Shown here: one piece after another, positions 5,982 through 13,369 of the stretch | How positions within the stretch are numbered: position 1 is the first letter of the stretch | Layout of the letters: every line of letters begins with the position of its first letter | From: a virus | Strand: one strand, 5' to 3' | Length of the DNA stretch: 40,733 bases | IMG/VR virus record: IMGVR_UViG_3300032322_002259 | Coordinates: 1-40,733 of that record | Made by a program: the position numbers and the translations under genes | The notes under the pieces: model-generated | Told to the model about the DNA's origin: nothing | Database searches by the model: none | What the model saw: the letters and a program-made list of their open reading frames with translations, nothing else

Positions 5982-6003
5982 AAAAAAATCGCGCGGGCTG
6001 CGC
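5982..6003 (-). terminator. GC-rich hairpin with T7 run upstream of a gene
   Basis: On the minus strand: GCGC (6003-6000), AGCCC loop, GCGC (5994-5991), then GA and seven T (5988-5982). A second GC-rich block (5956-5980, with GCGC-GAA-GCGC) is followed by another seven T (5955-5949), immediately before the ribosome site of the 262-aa gene. The pair looks like tandem terminators or an attenuator for minus-strand transcripts arriving from the GNAT gene. Its GC content is far above the surroundings. Inference only. Confidence 0.4.
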
Positions 6004-6052
6004 CTAGAAAATTCGCCCTCACACATATTTACAGCTTTTTGTAAATAACTGT

Positions 6053-6286
6053 ATGTTGATAGTTTATCTAGAACAGTTCCACCTGGCGCAACAGCAGTTG
6101 TTGATATCTTGGCGGGATAGTGTACACTATTGGCCTAGATCTTGGGCGCACACAGACTGCTATAATTCAGCAGTGCCCACGGATTGGTGGCTGCTGTTTT
6201 CCAATCCTCTCTACGCTGATCTGTGGCTGATGCGCTATCCCGAGAATTCTAGGATCATACGCACTCTGTTCGATGACGATAAATAA
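6053..6286 (+). CDS. Unknown 77-aa protein
   Basis: A 77-aa Trp/Tyr/Leu-rich protein ('LISWRDSVHYWPRSWAHTD', 'WWLLFSNPLYADLWLMRYP'). Not a membrane protein by pattern. No ribosome site; TGTAAATA, a near match to the late motif, ends five bases before the ATG, mirroring the next gene. I do not recognise it. The consistent aromatic spacing and the tight join to the next gene (3 bases) support it being real. Confidence 0.5.
   Translation: MLIVYLEQFHLAQQQLLISWRDSVHYWPRSWAHTDCYNSAVPTDWWLLFSNPLYADLWLMRYPENSRIIRTLFDDDK
6278..6285 (+). promoter_or_regulatory. Late-promoter-like GATAAATA
   Basis: GATAAATA overlaps the last codons of the 77-aa gene and ends four bases before the ATG at 6290; no ribosome site is present. 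It matches the NATAAATA late consensus but is also plain coding sequence (Asp-Lys-stop), so it is uncertain. Confidence 0.3.
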
Positions 6287-6289
6287 CTG

Positions 6290-6496
6290 ATGCAACAATA
6301 TCTCATAGCCAAAGCTCGCAACACAGTCACTGGAGAGACTGTGGTCAGCCAGGATCTCACGGGTGCCAGATTCCATCTGCATCAACGCCGACTGGCCGAG
6401 GATCGCGCAGCGCAGTTGGCGCAGGGCCTCACGGATCGTTCGGGTCAGCAGTGGACTGGTTTCGTTGAGCGTTATGTGCCCTCCCAGCGCCGATGA
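6290..6496 (+). CDS. Unknown 68-aa protein
   Basis: A basic 68-aa protein beginning MQQYLIAKARNTVTGETVV, then 'DLTGARFHLHQRRLAEDRAAQLAQGL' and 'GQQWTGFVERYVP'. The strand-helix-strand pattern with 'LTG' and 'GQQWTG' resembles a small hypothetical family of aquatic T4-like phages as I remember it; no function is known to me. It converges on the GNAT gene with no gap (ends 6496, GNAT stop at 6497). Confidence 0.6.
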   Translation: MQQYLIAKARNTVTGETVVSQDLTGARFHLHQRRLAEDRAAQLAQGLTDRSGQQWTGFVERYVPSQRR

Positions 6497-6931
6497 TTAT
6501 CTGTAGAGATAGTTCACTGTAGTGGGATTTTCTCTGTAGACCTCCGCACCGTTTTTCAGGTGGAATCTGCGAGCCATTTCTGTTTTAGGACTCAGCGTCA
6601 CATAAGTGTCAACTTCGGGCCTATTGGCCTGGATGTACTGCTTGGCTTCTTCGATCAATCTACGGCCTGCACCTGCAGCATAGCTCCATATGGTATAGAA
6701 AACCGCGGTGTTGCTGTTCACTGCCAGATCAGTGAGATCTTCCACACTGCTGGGTATGCCGTTCAAGAATTTCACGCAGGTCACGGCCAACGCTGAGCCC
6801 TGATCATCGCGCAGCACGAAAATCCTAGAATTGTCATTGACCCGGAATTCAGGGGCCAATTCGGGCCGTACCGGATCGTCTTTGATCAGTGCCAGCAGGT
6901 CGTCTCGGAGGTCTTCGATGATGTAGAGCAT
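6497..6931 (-). CDS. GNAT-family N-acetyltransferase
   Basis: A 144-aa protein with a GNAT fold. Beta strands bring in 'AVFYTIWSYAAGAGRRLIEEAKQYI' (about residues 75-99), whose A-G-A-G-R-R-L-I resembles the acetyl-CoA pyrophosphate-binding motif A (Q/R-x-x-G-x-G/A) although the first Arg/Gln is not clear. 'ARRFHLKNGAEVYREN' near the C-terminus is the usual final strand of the fold. Substrate unknown. It has its own T4-type late promoter (TATAAATA, 6952-6959) and AGGAAAC ribosome site, so a late, possibly virion-related protein. Confidence 0.75.
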   Translation of the reverse strand: MLYIIEDLRDDLLALIKDDPVRPELAPEFRVNDNSRIFVLRDDQGSALAVTCVKFLNGIPSSVEDLTDLAVNSNTAVFYTIWSYAAGAGRRLIEEAKQYIQANRPEVDTYVTLSPKTEMARRFHLKNGAEVYRENPTTVNYLYR

Positions 6932-6951
6932 TTTGTTTCCTATTATATGCG

Positions 6952-6959
6952 TATTTATA
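6952..6959 (-). promoter_or_regulatory. T4-type late promoter
   Basis: Perfect TATAAATA on the minus strand, 20 bases upstream of the GNAT gene start, leaving room for a short leader with AGGAAAC. In T4 this single element is read by RNA polymerase with gp55 and the gp33/gp45 clamp. Confidence 0.85.
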
Positions 6960-6998
6960 GATTCTCGGAAAAAACCTGATTTTTACACTGTCTAGGTC

Positions 6999-7027
6999 TT
7001 GTCCGAGTAAATATTTTACTGTATAAT
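6999..7027 (+). promoter_or_regulatory. Sigma-70 promoter of the TMBIM gene
   Basis: TTGTCC (6999-7004), 17 bp, TATAAT (7022-7027), with AAGGAG (7046-7051) before the ATG at 7058. Divergent from the late promoter at 6952. Confidence 0.75.
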
Positions 7028-7057
7028 TGTATAACAATCAACAACAAGGAGTCCAAA

Positions 7058-7744
7058 ATGTTTGACACAACACTAGACACAGGTATCAGTCGCTCTGCGA
7101 GCCAGATCAATTCGGCCATGGGGCGTGTCTATGCCAATATGGCCCTGGCAGTCTTAACCAGTATGATCGTCAGTGGGCTAGTGGCCAGCTCACCAGCGGC
7201 CATGGCGTTCTTTTTCACTGGCGCTATGAAATGGGTGGTCATGTTCCTACCATTGGTAGCCATATTGATCGCTGGCTTCGCACTGGATCGTATGGACAAG
7301 AATACACTACAGCTATTCTTGCACGGATTCGCTGCCATAATGGGACTGAGCTTTGCCACCATTTTTGTCGTTTATAATCTGGGCAGTATCGTATCAGCGT
7401 TTATGAGCGCCGCAGTGCTGTTTGGCACTATGAGCTTCTACGGGTACTTTACCAAGAAGGATCTGACCAGCCTCGGACAGTTCATGTTCGTAGGTCTTAT
7501 CGCGATCATCATCGCCAGTGTGATCAACATCTTTATTGGCAGCACTGTGATGCAGATGGTTATCTCAGCTATCGCTGTGATCATCTTCCTAGGGCTAACT
7601 GCCTACGACACACAGAAGATCCGAGAAATGGTCAGCTACGAAAATGATGGACGTATGGAAGTCTGGGGTGCGCTGACACTGTATCTGGACTTTATCAACA
7701 TCTTCCTTAGCCTGCTACAGTTGTTTGGGAATCGCAATGATTGA
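7058..7744 (+). CDS. Bax inhibitor-1 (TMBIM/YbhL-type) membrane protein
   Basis: A 228-aa protein with six to seven transmembrane helices filling residues 25-225. The near-C-terminal signature 'GLTAYDTQKIREM' (about 182-194), containing the conserved Asp of the pH-sensitive calcium-leak centre, then 'ALTLYLDFINIFLSLLQLFG', identifies the BI-1/YccA-YbhL family. Bacterial members are inner-membrane proteins linked to ion leak, and YccA modulates the FtsH protease. In T4-like phages FtsH governs lysis/lysogeny-type proteins in other systems, so a role in protecting phage membrane proteins is only a guess. Own sigma-70 promoter and strong ribosome site indicate early expression. Probably acquired from a host. 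Confidence 0.93.
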   Translation: MFDTTLDTGISRSASQINSAMGRVYANMALAVLTSMIVSGLVASSPAAMAFFFTGAMKWVVMFLPLVAILIAGFALDRMDKNTLQLFLHGFAAIMGLSFATIFVVYNLGSIVSAFMSAAVLFGTMSFYGYFTKKDLTSLGQFMFVGLIAIIIASVINIFIGSTVMQMVISAIAVIIFLGLTAYDTQKIREMVSYENDGRMEVWGALTLYLDFINIFLSLLQLFGNRND

Positions 7745-8297
7745 TTATAAATGGCGCAGTGAAGAATATCTAAACAGCAGACGAGACTGCTATGAATTGG
7801 CTGCGAACTATCTAGGAAGATCCCCTCGGCGTATACTAGACATAGGTGCTGGCTACGCCAGGGTCAGCGAACTGTTCCAACAGAATCACGGCAGTGAACT
7901 TTGGCTGTTAGACGGTGATTTTGCCAGCACAGAAGATAGGTCTCGAAAGGCCAAATACGGCAGCGTAGATGATTTTAAGTTTTATCGTACCAGAGAAGAT
8001 CTAGAACAGCACTATCAAAAACAAGGAATGTCCTATACCTTTGTAGATGCTAACAATCCTCAGATACCCGCGGATGTTAAATTTGATTTGGTATGCAGTT
8101 GGCTCAGCTGCGGATATCATTATCCTGTGAGCACTTACACAGATCTTATACGTAGGCACACAGACGATGATTCAGTGATTATAATGGATTTTAGAAGAAA
8201 GACGCTGAGTCAACAGATGGATCAATTTGAGATCGTTGATTATCTAAATGGTGATCACGTGCAGAAACGCTATACTCTGCACATCAAACTTCGTTAA
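7737..8297 (+). CDS. Class I SAM-dependent methyltransferase
   Basis: The start is ATG 7737, overlapping the end of the TMBIM gene by eight bases; an upstream in-frame TTG is less likely. 186 aa. Motif I is 'RILDIGAGYARVSELF' (about 32-47), the acidic residue after strand 2 is in 'LWLLDGDF', and 'FDLVCSWLSCGYHYP' (motif IV region) follows. Methyl acceptor unknown; small-molecule or sugar substrates are typical for such short Rossmann enzymes. Co-transcribed with TMBIM. It converges on the nucleotidyltransferase-fold gene with a 4-base overlap. Confidence 0.8.
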   Translation: MIDYKWRSEEYLNSRRDCYELAANYLGRSPRRILDIGAGYARVSELFQQNHGSELWLLDGDFASTEDRSRKAKYGSVDDFKFYRTREDLEQHYQKQGMSYTFVDANNPQIPADVKFDLVCSWLSCGYHYPVSTYTDLIRRHTDDDSVIIMDFRRKTLSQQMDQFEIVDYLNGDHVQKRYTLHIKLR

Positions 8298-9007
8298 TCT
8301 AAGAGATTGTTCTGCTGTTCTAGGCTCAGCTGTTGATCTTCTAGTTCGCGGATCTTTTCTGAAATCTGATCGATCAGTCCTAGATTACGCAAGATCTTAA
8401 ACACTAGATTTTCCACAGACCATTCCCCAGCACGAGTTAATCCTGCTTTGCGCATCTGGGTGATTTTGTCTTTGACAGTGCGGAGACGATCTAGGTCTTT
8501 GCTGAGCAGAGCCTGTTGTATCTGTGCCAGTATAGCATCTTTTTTGGCTTCTATAGCTGCATCATCTAGTTTAGGTTTAATTTTTTTAGGTTCTACTAAC
8601 CATTTTTGATCAGTCAGGCTATATACGCCTGTGCTGTGATGTGGTTCGTCTTGTCCTTGAACATAACATTCTACAGGAAGTCCTCGTATGCTGATATCGT
8701 GTTGTTCGCTCCATAGACTTTTTTTAGCGTTGAACAATTCTCTCTGTTCGTCTGTAGGAGTGCCGGGAATGATGAGATGTAGATCCAGATCTGAGTATGC
8801 TGTCCAGGTGTAATTGGCATTAGATCCTGTGATGGTATAATCAGTAATATCAAGATCTACTCCTATGAATTCTTCAAATGCTGAAGCGATTTCGATCAGT
8901 TTATCTCTAACCTCGGGTCTAAGATCATCTCTGTCCCATATCTTAGGATTAAGACGTCGATTTACTGTTACAATGTCTAATTGCTCGTCAAGCTGCCTTA
9001 GTCTCAT
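8294..9007 (-). CDS. Nucleotidyltransferase-fold protein
   Basis: A 237-aa protein with 'GSNANYTW ... SDLDLHLI' (G61-S62 and D73-x-D75), the polymerase-beta-type nucleotidyltransferase signature GS-x(n)-D-x-D. A second acidic residue may come from 'HDISIRGLPVECYVQ'. A helical C-terminal region (about 140-237, Lys/Glu/Leu-rich) follows. Similar proteins recur in T4-like cyanophages; the nucleotide acceptor is not known. GGAG ribosome site six bases before the ATG. Lies after the helicase-83-aa gene unit. Confidence 0.75.
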   Translation of the reverse strand: MRLRQLDEQLDIVTVNRRLNPKIWDRDDLRPEVRDKLIEIASAFEEFIGVDLDITDYTITGSNANYTWTAYSDLDLHLIIPGTPTDEQRELFNAKKSLWSEQHDISIRGLPVECYVQGQDEPHHSTGVYSLTDQKWLVEPKKIKPKLDDAAIEAKKDAILAQIQQALLSKDLDRLRTVKDKITQMRKAGLTRAGEWSVENLVFKILRNLGLIDQISEKIRELEDQQLSLEQQNNLLD

Positions 9008-9034
9008 CTAAACTCCATATTTGCTGCGCATTCA

Positions 9035-9286
9035 TTATTTAGCCCACATTAGGCTATAAACAGTGGCTAATTTATCTGAGTAGATTTCAGCAACAACATA
9101 GTTATAAGAATCGCCGGGACGTCTCTCGATCAGAAGTTGACATTCTGAGCGATGTTGAGATCTCAACCATTGTATATGGTCCAACCCTGCTTGTCGATGT
9201 ATCCTAGGCCAGTCGATAAAGATATCGCCAGTATTGTCTGCTTCGGTAGGCAGGAATCTAGCTATTTCAAAACGGTGAGTCTTCAT
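9035..9286 (-). CDS. Unknown 83-aa protein
   Basis: Starts inside the last codons of the helicase gene (20-base overlap) after a GGCGGGG stretch. Sequence MKTHRFEIARFLPTEADN ... ending 'VAEIYSDKLATVYSLMWAK'; alternating strand and helix, no membrane segment. No family recognised. Translational coupling to the helicase suggests it belongs to the replication operon. Confidence 0.65.
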   Translation of the reverse strand: MKTHRFEIARFLPTEADNTGDIFIDWPRIHRQAGLDHIQWLRSQHRSECQLLIERRPGDSYNYVVAEIYSDKLATVYSLMWAK

Positions 9287-10712
9287 CGTCCCCGCCCATA
9301 CTGTTCAATATCTCTCGTAGTTTTGTTGATTCTACATTAGCTCGAACTTTGCCTATGCTAGCGCCTTGGGTAGGATTAATCTCACCAGTTTCTTGATCTA
9401 CTTTCTGCACTTCTGTTTTACGCTTTATTGAATCAATAATACTACTTGTGCCTCTGCTAGCGCCATTATGACTTTCTTGTTCTTCTTCGGGTAAGTCGCT
9501 GATCTTAAGTGTTTCTAGATTAAATTCTAGATCAACTTTTTGTCCTACGCCTGAGCTAGAACGAGTCTTCATCAATTGTATCTGATAGCGACCACGCTCA
9601 CGCATAGCACGACTAGTAAAGATACCAAACACATTATCTGCTGTTTGAATCTTACTAAGTCCGCCTGAAATATGACTGTGATCAAATTCGACTTCTTCAA
9701 CTGCACCGCGATTTAACTGTGCCGCTGTAACAAAGATACATTGTTTTTCCATCGCTAGATTACGAAGTTCTTCTGATACATATTTGTCTTTGATAAACAG
9801 ATTTTCTGCACTGATCTTACGACTAGCAGGCATCAACAAATCTAAATAATCTACTAACAGAACATCAATTTTAGATCCTGTTTTGATTTCAAACTCTTTC
9901 ATATACGCTCTGAGATCGTTGGCAGTCTTGCCCGATGGCATATATTTGATCTGTAGTTTTCCTGATTTCTTTCCGATGACTCTAACTTTCATTTCAACGT
10001 TTTCGAGATCTTTAAAAATCTCCTTAGTTGAAACGCCAGTGGTCATTGCATCGATACGCATAGCAACTAGATCTTCTGAAAGCTCTAATGTTAGATACAA
10101 CACATTTAATCCTTGCAAACACCAATTTACACCCAAGTTTGCTAAGAACAAAGATTTACCTGCGCCTGATCCGCCAGCAAAGATATTCAATTCGCCTCTG
10201 TTCATACCACCGAACAGTCTGCGATCAAGACTTGGCCATCCTGTGGATATTTGTCCGTTCTTATCTTTAATTCGCATTAGTCGTGCTCGGGGATCTTCAA
10301 AGTAGTCAGTACCAAGATCTTTAGTTAATGAAATCTGTACAGCTTCTTTGATTTTAGATTCAACTTGACCGTAGTCTTTCTTTTCCAAAAGATCTGCTGA
10401 TTCGATAATCGCACGTTCAAGGGCTTTATGTCGAGTAAAGTTTTCGAACTCATCCATAAGCCAGTCTTTGTGTCCTTCTTTAATGTCTTCAGGTTTTTTC
10501 AAGTCCGTTCTACAACTTGCATTGACCATATCAAAGTCTGGCATTACAGAATATTCTTTGGCATAGACATTGATGAATTCTGCGGCATCTTGCAATTTTC
10601 TTTCAAATAGTGTATGATCGAAAATGCCTTGACATCGAACAAATATTTCGGCGTCTGCCAGCATTAGTTCGAGATATAATTTTTGTACTTCGTATCCGTA
10701 ATCTTTAATCAT
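9267..10712 (-). CDS. gp41: Replicative DNA helicase, gp41/DnaB-type
   Basis: The 481-aa protein is the hexameric helicase that unwinds DNA at the fork and works with primase. The RecA-like core has Walker A GGSGAGKS (180-187), 'LYLTLELS' with the catalytic Glu (around 210), Walker B VLLVDYLD (284-291) and 'FVTAAQLNRGA' (motif H3-like). An N-terminal helical domain (1-130) binds primase in relatives. The C-terminus is acidic ('GGDDEDSPF'), as in T4 gp41. It lies downstream of primase and carbamoyltransferase on one strand. TATAAT seven bases before the ATG and no Shine-Dalgarno suggest an additional leaderless promoter. Confidence 0.97.
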   Translation of the reverse strand: MIKDYGYEVQKLYLELMLADAEIFVRCQGIFDHTLFERKLQDAAEFINVYAKEYSVMPDFDMVNASCRTDLKKPEDIKEGHKDWLMDEFENFTRHKALERAIIESADLLEKKDYGQVESKIKEAVQISLTKDLGTDYFEDPRARLMRIKDKNGQISTGWPSLDRRLFGGMNRGELNIFAGGSGAGKSLFLANLGVNWCLQGLNVLYLTLELSEDLVAMRIDAMTTGVSTKEIFKDLENVEMKVRVIGKKSGKLQIKYMPSGKTANDLRAYMKEFEIKTGSKIDVLLVDYLDLLMPASRKISAENLFIKDKYVSEELRNLAMEKQCIFVTAAQLNRGAVEEVEFDHSHISGGLSKIQTADNVFGIFTSRAMRERGRYQIQLMKTRSSSGVGQKVDLEFNLETLKISDLPEEEQESHNGASRGTSSIIDSIKRKTEVQKVDQETGEINPTQGASIGKVRANVESTKLREILNSMGGDDEDSPF

Positions 10713-10719
10713 AGTTAAT

Positions 10720-10748
10720 ATTATACATTCTAATTAAACACAGGTAAA
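10720..10748 (-). promoter_or_regulatory. Possible helicase promoter, leaderless geometry
   Basis: Minus strand TTTACC (10748-10743), 17 bp, TATAAT (10725-10720), seven bases, then the helicase ATG. The -10 box is perfect and the -35 matches 4 of 6. No MotA-box is seen at -30. Confidence 0.5.
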
Positions 10749-12202
10749 CCATAAGTCTTAGACCACTCAAATGAATCAATGATATCATTTACCATGGGCT
10801 GTCCTTTGACATTAAGGCTAGTATTGAGTAACATCGGACATCCGGTCCGTGCATACCAAATTTCTAACAATTTTCTAAATTCTTTATTATCTTCTTTACC
10901 TACAGTCTGCACTCTGCTGGTATTGTCTTTATGAACGATTGCAGGAAATAAATCTGGTCTCCTACATTGAACCGTGAATTGCATAAAAGGCGTTTTTTCT
11001 GTAGGCATTACAAAATAATCATTGGCGTGTTCTTCTAGTATAGCAGGGGCAAATGGTCTAAACTGCTCTCTTTGTTTTATTTCGTTTACTCGTTCTTTAA
11101 TGCCAGGATCTCTAGGATCTGCTAACAAGCTTCGATTACCTAATGCCCTAGGTCCGACTTCTGCCCGACCTCTAGCAACTCCACATATTTTATTTTTCAT
11201 TAGGTAGTCTACAATCTGTTCGTTAGAAGACTTAACAGTTATGTTGGTTCCTAAATAAGGAGTAAAATTTTCGATATGACCTTTTTGATATGCTAGCACT
11301 GCACCGATACTACTGCCATTGTCTCCCGGTGCGGGCGGAATCCATACGTTATCAAAATAATCAAACGCAACGGAATTAGCTGAACAATTCAATGCACAAC
11401 CACCACCTAATACTAGATTATTGCTGTTAGTCAATTCTTTAGCCATCTGTAATATACGAATAAAAGATTGTTCGTAAAGATATTGAGTCGCAGCAGCTAT
11501 ATCAAATTTATCCTGTTCAGATTGAAGATCGGGTTTCCACCATTTACAACCTCTATGAAGATTTTGCTTAAACAGTATTGGATTATATATTTCGCGATGA
11601 GGAAATATTACGAAATTTTCTACCATCTGTTTGTACAATCTTTTTCGATCACCATACGCAGCCATACCCATTAGAATATATTCTTCTTCGTTGGGCTTTA
11701 AACCACACCGTTGTGTCATAGCAGAATAGAATAATCCAAGACTATCGGGATATAGACTGCTATGAATCTTTTTAAGTTTTTTACCTTCTGCCTGCCATAT
11801 AGTCAATGTTTCAAACTCGCCGATAGCATCGATAACAACAACACAGGCAGAATCATACGGGCTAGTATAATAAGCGGCAGCAGCGTGTGTATGATGATGT
11901 TTGAATGTTTTTATAGGAGCATCAATATCATAATTTGATAGATACTGTTTAATATTATTATCTTGCCAGCCCTGTCCTGCAAACAGTTGTCTTATAGTCT
12001 TTAGCCAAGGTTTTTCATACCAGCACACTAAATCTGGATAACCGCCAACCATTCTAGCATATTCTATTAGATCTTCGTTGAGATGAGGATCGTTTTTGAT
12101 TTTGCTAAATCGTTCGGAATCGCTAGCAAATAATAATTTACTATCTTCAAAAACAGCCAACGAAGCGTTGTGGCTGTTAGCTGATATCCCCCAAGTAATC
12201 AT
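10730..12202 (-). CDS. NodU/TobZ-type O-carbamoyltransferase
   Basis: A 490-aa enzyme expected to transfer a carbamoyl group from carbamoyl phosphate via carbamoyl-AMP. The N-terminal Kae1-like domain has 'GISANSHNASLAVF', metal-binding HHHTH (102-106), LGGGCALN (265-272) and PGDNGSSIGA (292-301). The C-terminal YrdC-like part has 'GRAEVGPRALGNRS' (345-358), 'REQFRPFAPA' and 'LNTSLNVKGQPMV'. It is shorter than NodU/TobZ (about 550-600 aa) because the last domain ends early. Substrates in the family are sugars and antibiotics; a phage member carbamoylating 5-hydroxymethylcytosine has been described, as I recall. The position between primase and helicase favours a DNA-linked role; the glycan island downstream favours sugar. 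Confidence 0.9.
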   Translation of the reverse strand: MITWGISANSHNASLAVFEDSKLLFASDSERFSKIKNDPHLNEDLIEYARMVGGYPDLVCWYEKPWLKTIRQLFAGQGWQDNNIKQYLSNYDIDAPIKTFKHHHTHAAAAYYTSPYDSACVVVIDAIGEFETLTIWQAEGKKLKKIHSSLYPDSLGLFYSAMTQRCGLKPNEEEYILMGMAAYGDRKRLYKQMVENFVIFPHREIYNPILFKQNLHRGCKWWKPDLQSEQDKFDIAAATQYLYEQSFIRILQMAKELTNSNNLVLGGGCALNCSANSVAFDYFDNVWIPPAPGDNGSSIGAVLAYQKGHIENFTPYLGTNITVKSSNEQIVDYLMKNKICGVARGRAEVGPRALGNRSLLADPRDPGIKERVNEIKQREQFRPFAPAILEEHANDYFVMPTEKTPFMQFTVQCRRPDLFPAIVHKDNTSRVQTVGKEDNKEFRKLLEIWYARTGCPMLLNTSLNVKGQPMVNDIIDSFEWSKTYGLPVFN

Positions 12203-12318
12203 TTATAAATGAACGGATCTCTCTCTTTTAATTCTTCTATCCGTTTTTTAAACTTTCTTCTTTCGATAAACCAAGTAATAGGCCATAATATTTTTTTTAA
12301 AATTATTTTGAATTTCAT
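12199..12318 (-). CDS. 39-aa basic amphipathic protein between primase and carbamoyltransferase
   Basis: The ATG (12316-12318) overlaps the primase stop as ATGA, and the TGA (12199-12201) overlaps the carbamoyltransferase ATG, again ATGA. Such a double overlap is very unlikely by chance. Sequence: MKFKIILKKILWPITWFIER then a Lys/Arg/Glu helix ending 'ERDPFIYK'. An N-terminal amphipathic or membrane-surface helix and a charged tail suggest a small adaptor or membrane tether. Tiny proteins with a DPFIY-type ending seem to recur in marine T4-like phages, from memory. Confidence 0.75.
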   Translation of the reverse strand: MKFKIILKKILWPITWFIERRKFKKRIEELKERDPFIYK

Positions 12319-13334
12319 CTTTCTATTCTTTGCTCCATCTGTTTTTTAAACATAGTCAACTTTATTTCTCCTTTTTGAGCTGTTTTTATGGCATCAACGA
12401 TAACAAACAGTTTTCCATATCGTTGTACAGCATCTGCACAGTCTTTAACATCATCGCCCCAATTAGGAAAAGCTACTGACCAGTTATAGTGTATCGCTTT
12501 GCTAATTAGTTGAAGACCGGCTTCGTCTTGATCCGGTATAACTATAACCTCTGCTCCGAGGCTGTTAATTATTCTTGCCTGTTGATCCGCTATGTCGTTA
12601 GTCAATAATGCAACACCGTTAATGCTCAGCGCATCAAAAGGACCTTCGCATACAAATATATACTTTTGATCTTCTTTTTGTTGATCAAAATTGAATACAA
12701 AATGCGGGTGTTGGTCTGACAGATATTTAGGTTTACCGTCAGAGATTTTTCTAGCAGTACTACCAACTATACGACCTTGCCAGCGAAATGGTACGATTAC
12801 TCGATCAATATATCCGGGTGTAGGTGACCAATAAAAATCATAATCAAAAGGATTATCGTAACCTCTAGACATAAGATATCTTACCACTTCTATAAACTCT
12901 GATCCGATTTTTTCTTGGATTTCGCCCTCGATAACGCTGCTCCATTCTAGTAAAGACATAGAGTGTTCTGGTAAGGGCTTGTCTTCAAATTCTATCTTAG
13001 GTTGATATTCGGGAGCTTCGTAATCTTCTGATTCGGTTTTTAGTGCTTCAAAGACCATAGTTTTAATATCGTCTTCCCCGGCACCTAACCATCGAGCAAA
13101 ACTTTTCATTTTTTCACCGAACGGTGATCCTGGTTGCCATCCAGTTGAAAACTTACAGTTAAAGCAATTATAGACTATACCGCTACCATCAAATCGAATA
13201 CCTCCCCGTTTACGGGTATCTGGACTATGCCCACGATGCTGGCAACAAGGTGCATTGAAACTAGTCCAACCACTAGGGCTTTGTTTAGCTCGTGGAGGGA
13301 GTAGTGTGCGGAATTTATCTACGACTAGAGTCAT
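12315..13334 (-). CDS. gp61: DNA primase, gp61-type
   Basis: A 339-aa primase that makes RNA primers for the lagging strand with the gp41 helicase. The N-terminal zinc-binding domain has C30, C31, H33, H36, C57 and C60; the catalytic TOPRIM has E230 in 'FVCEGPFDAL' and D268-x-D270 in 'VIPDQDEAG'. Length equals T4 gp61 (342 aa). It heads the operon primase/39-aa/carbamoyltransferase/helicase. Its ATG is exactly six bases after a perfect -10 box and there is no Shine-Dalgarno, so the mRNA is predicted to be leaderless. Confidence 0.95.
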   Translation of the reverse strand: MTLVVDKFRTLLPPRAKQSPSGWTSFNAPCCQHRGHSPDTRKRGGIRFDGSGIVYNCFNCKFSTGWQPGSPFGEKMKSFARWLGAGEDDIKTMVFEALKTESEDYEAPEYQPKIEFEDKPLPEHSMSLLEWSSVIEGEIQEKIGSEFIEVVRYLMSRGYDNPFDYDFYWSPTPGYIDRVIVPFRWQGRIVGSTARKISDGKPKYLSDQHPHFVFNFDQQKEDQKYIFVCEGPFDALSINGVALLTNDIADQQARIINSLGAEVIVIPDQDEAGLQLISKAIHYNWSVAFPNWGDDVKDCADAVQRYGKLFVIVDAIKTAQKGEIKLTMFKKQMEQRIER

Positions 13335-13340
13335 AGATTA

Positions 13341-13369
13341 ATTATACTATCTGTACAATATTTTGTCAA
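13341..13369 (-). promoter_or_regulatory. Consensus sigma-70 promoter of the replication operon, leaderless geometry
   Basis: Minus strand TTGACA (13369-13364), 17 bp, TATAAT (13346-13341), then TAATCT and the primase ATG. Both hexamers are perfect. The predicted start of transcription is the A of the ATG. It sits in the last codons of the structural gene; an early promoter inside a late gene. Confidence 0.9.

Noticed and set aside
9883-10305. 140-aa open frame on the + strand
   Set aside because: It is the antisense shadow of the helicase gene, has no ribosome site or motif, and the helicase is certain.
12190-12215. TATAAATG resembling a late promoter before the carbamoyltransferase
   Set aside because: Last base differs from the consensus and the sequence is the end of the 39-aa gene (Tyr-Lys-stop).
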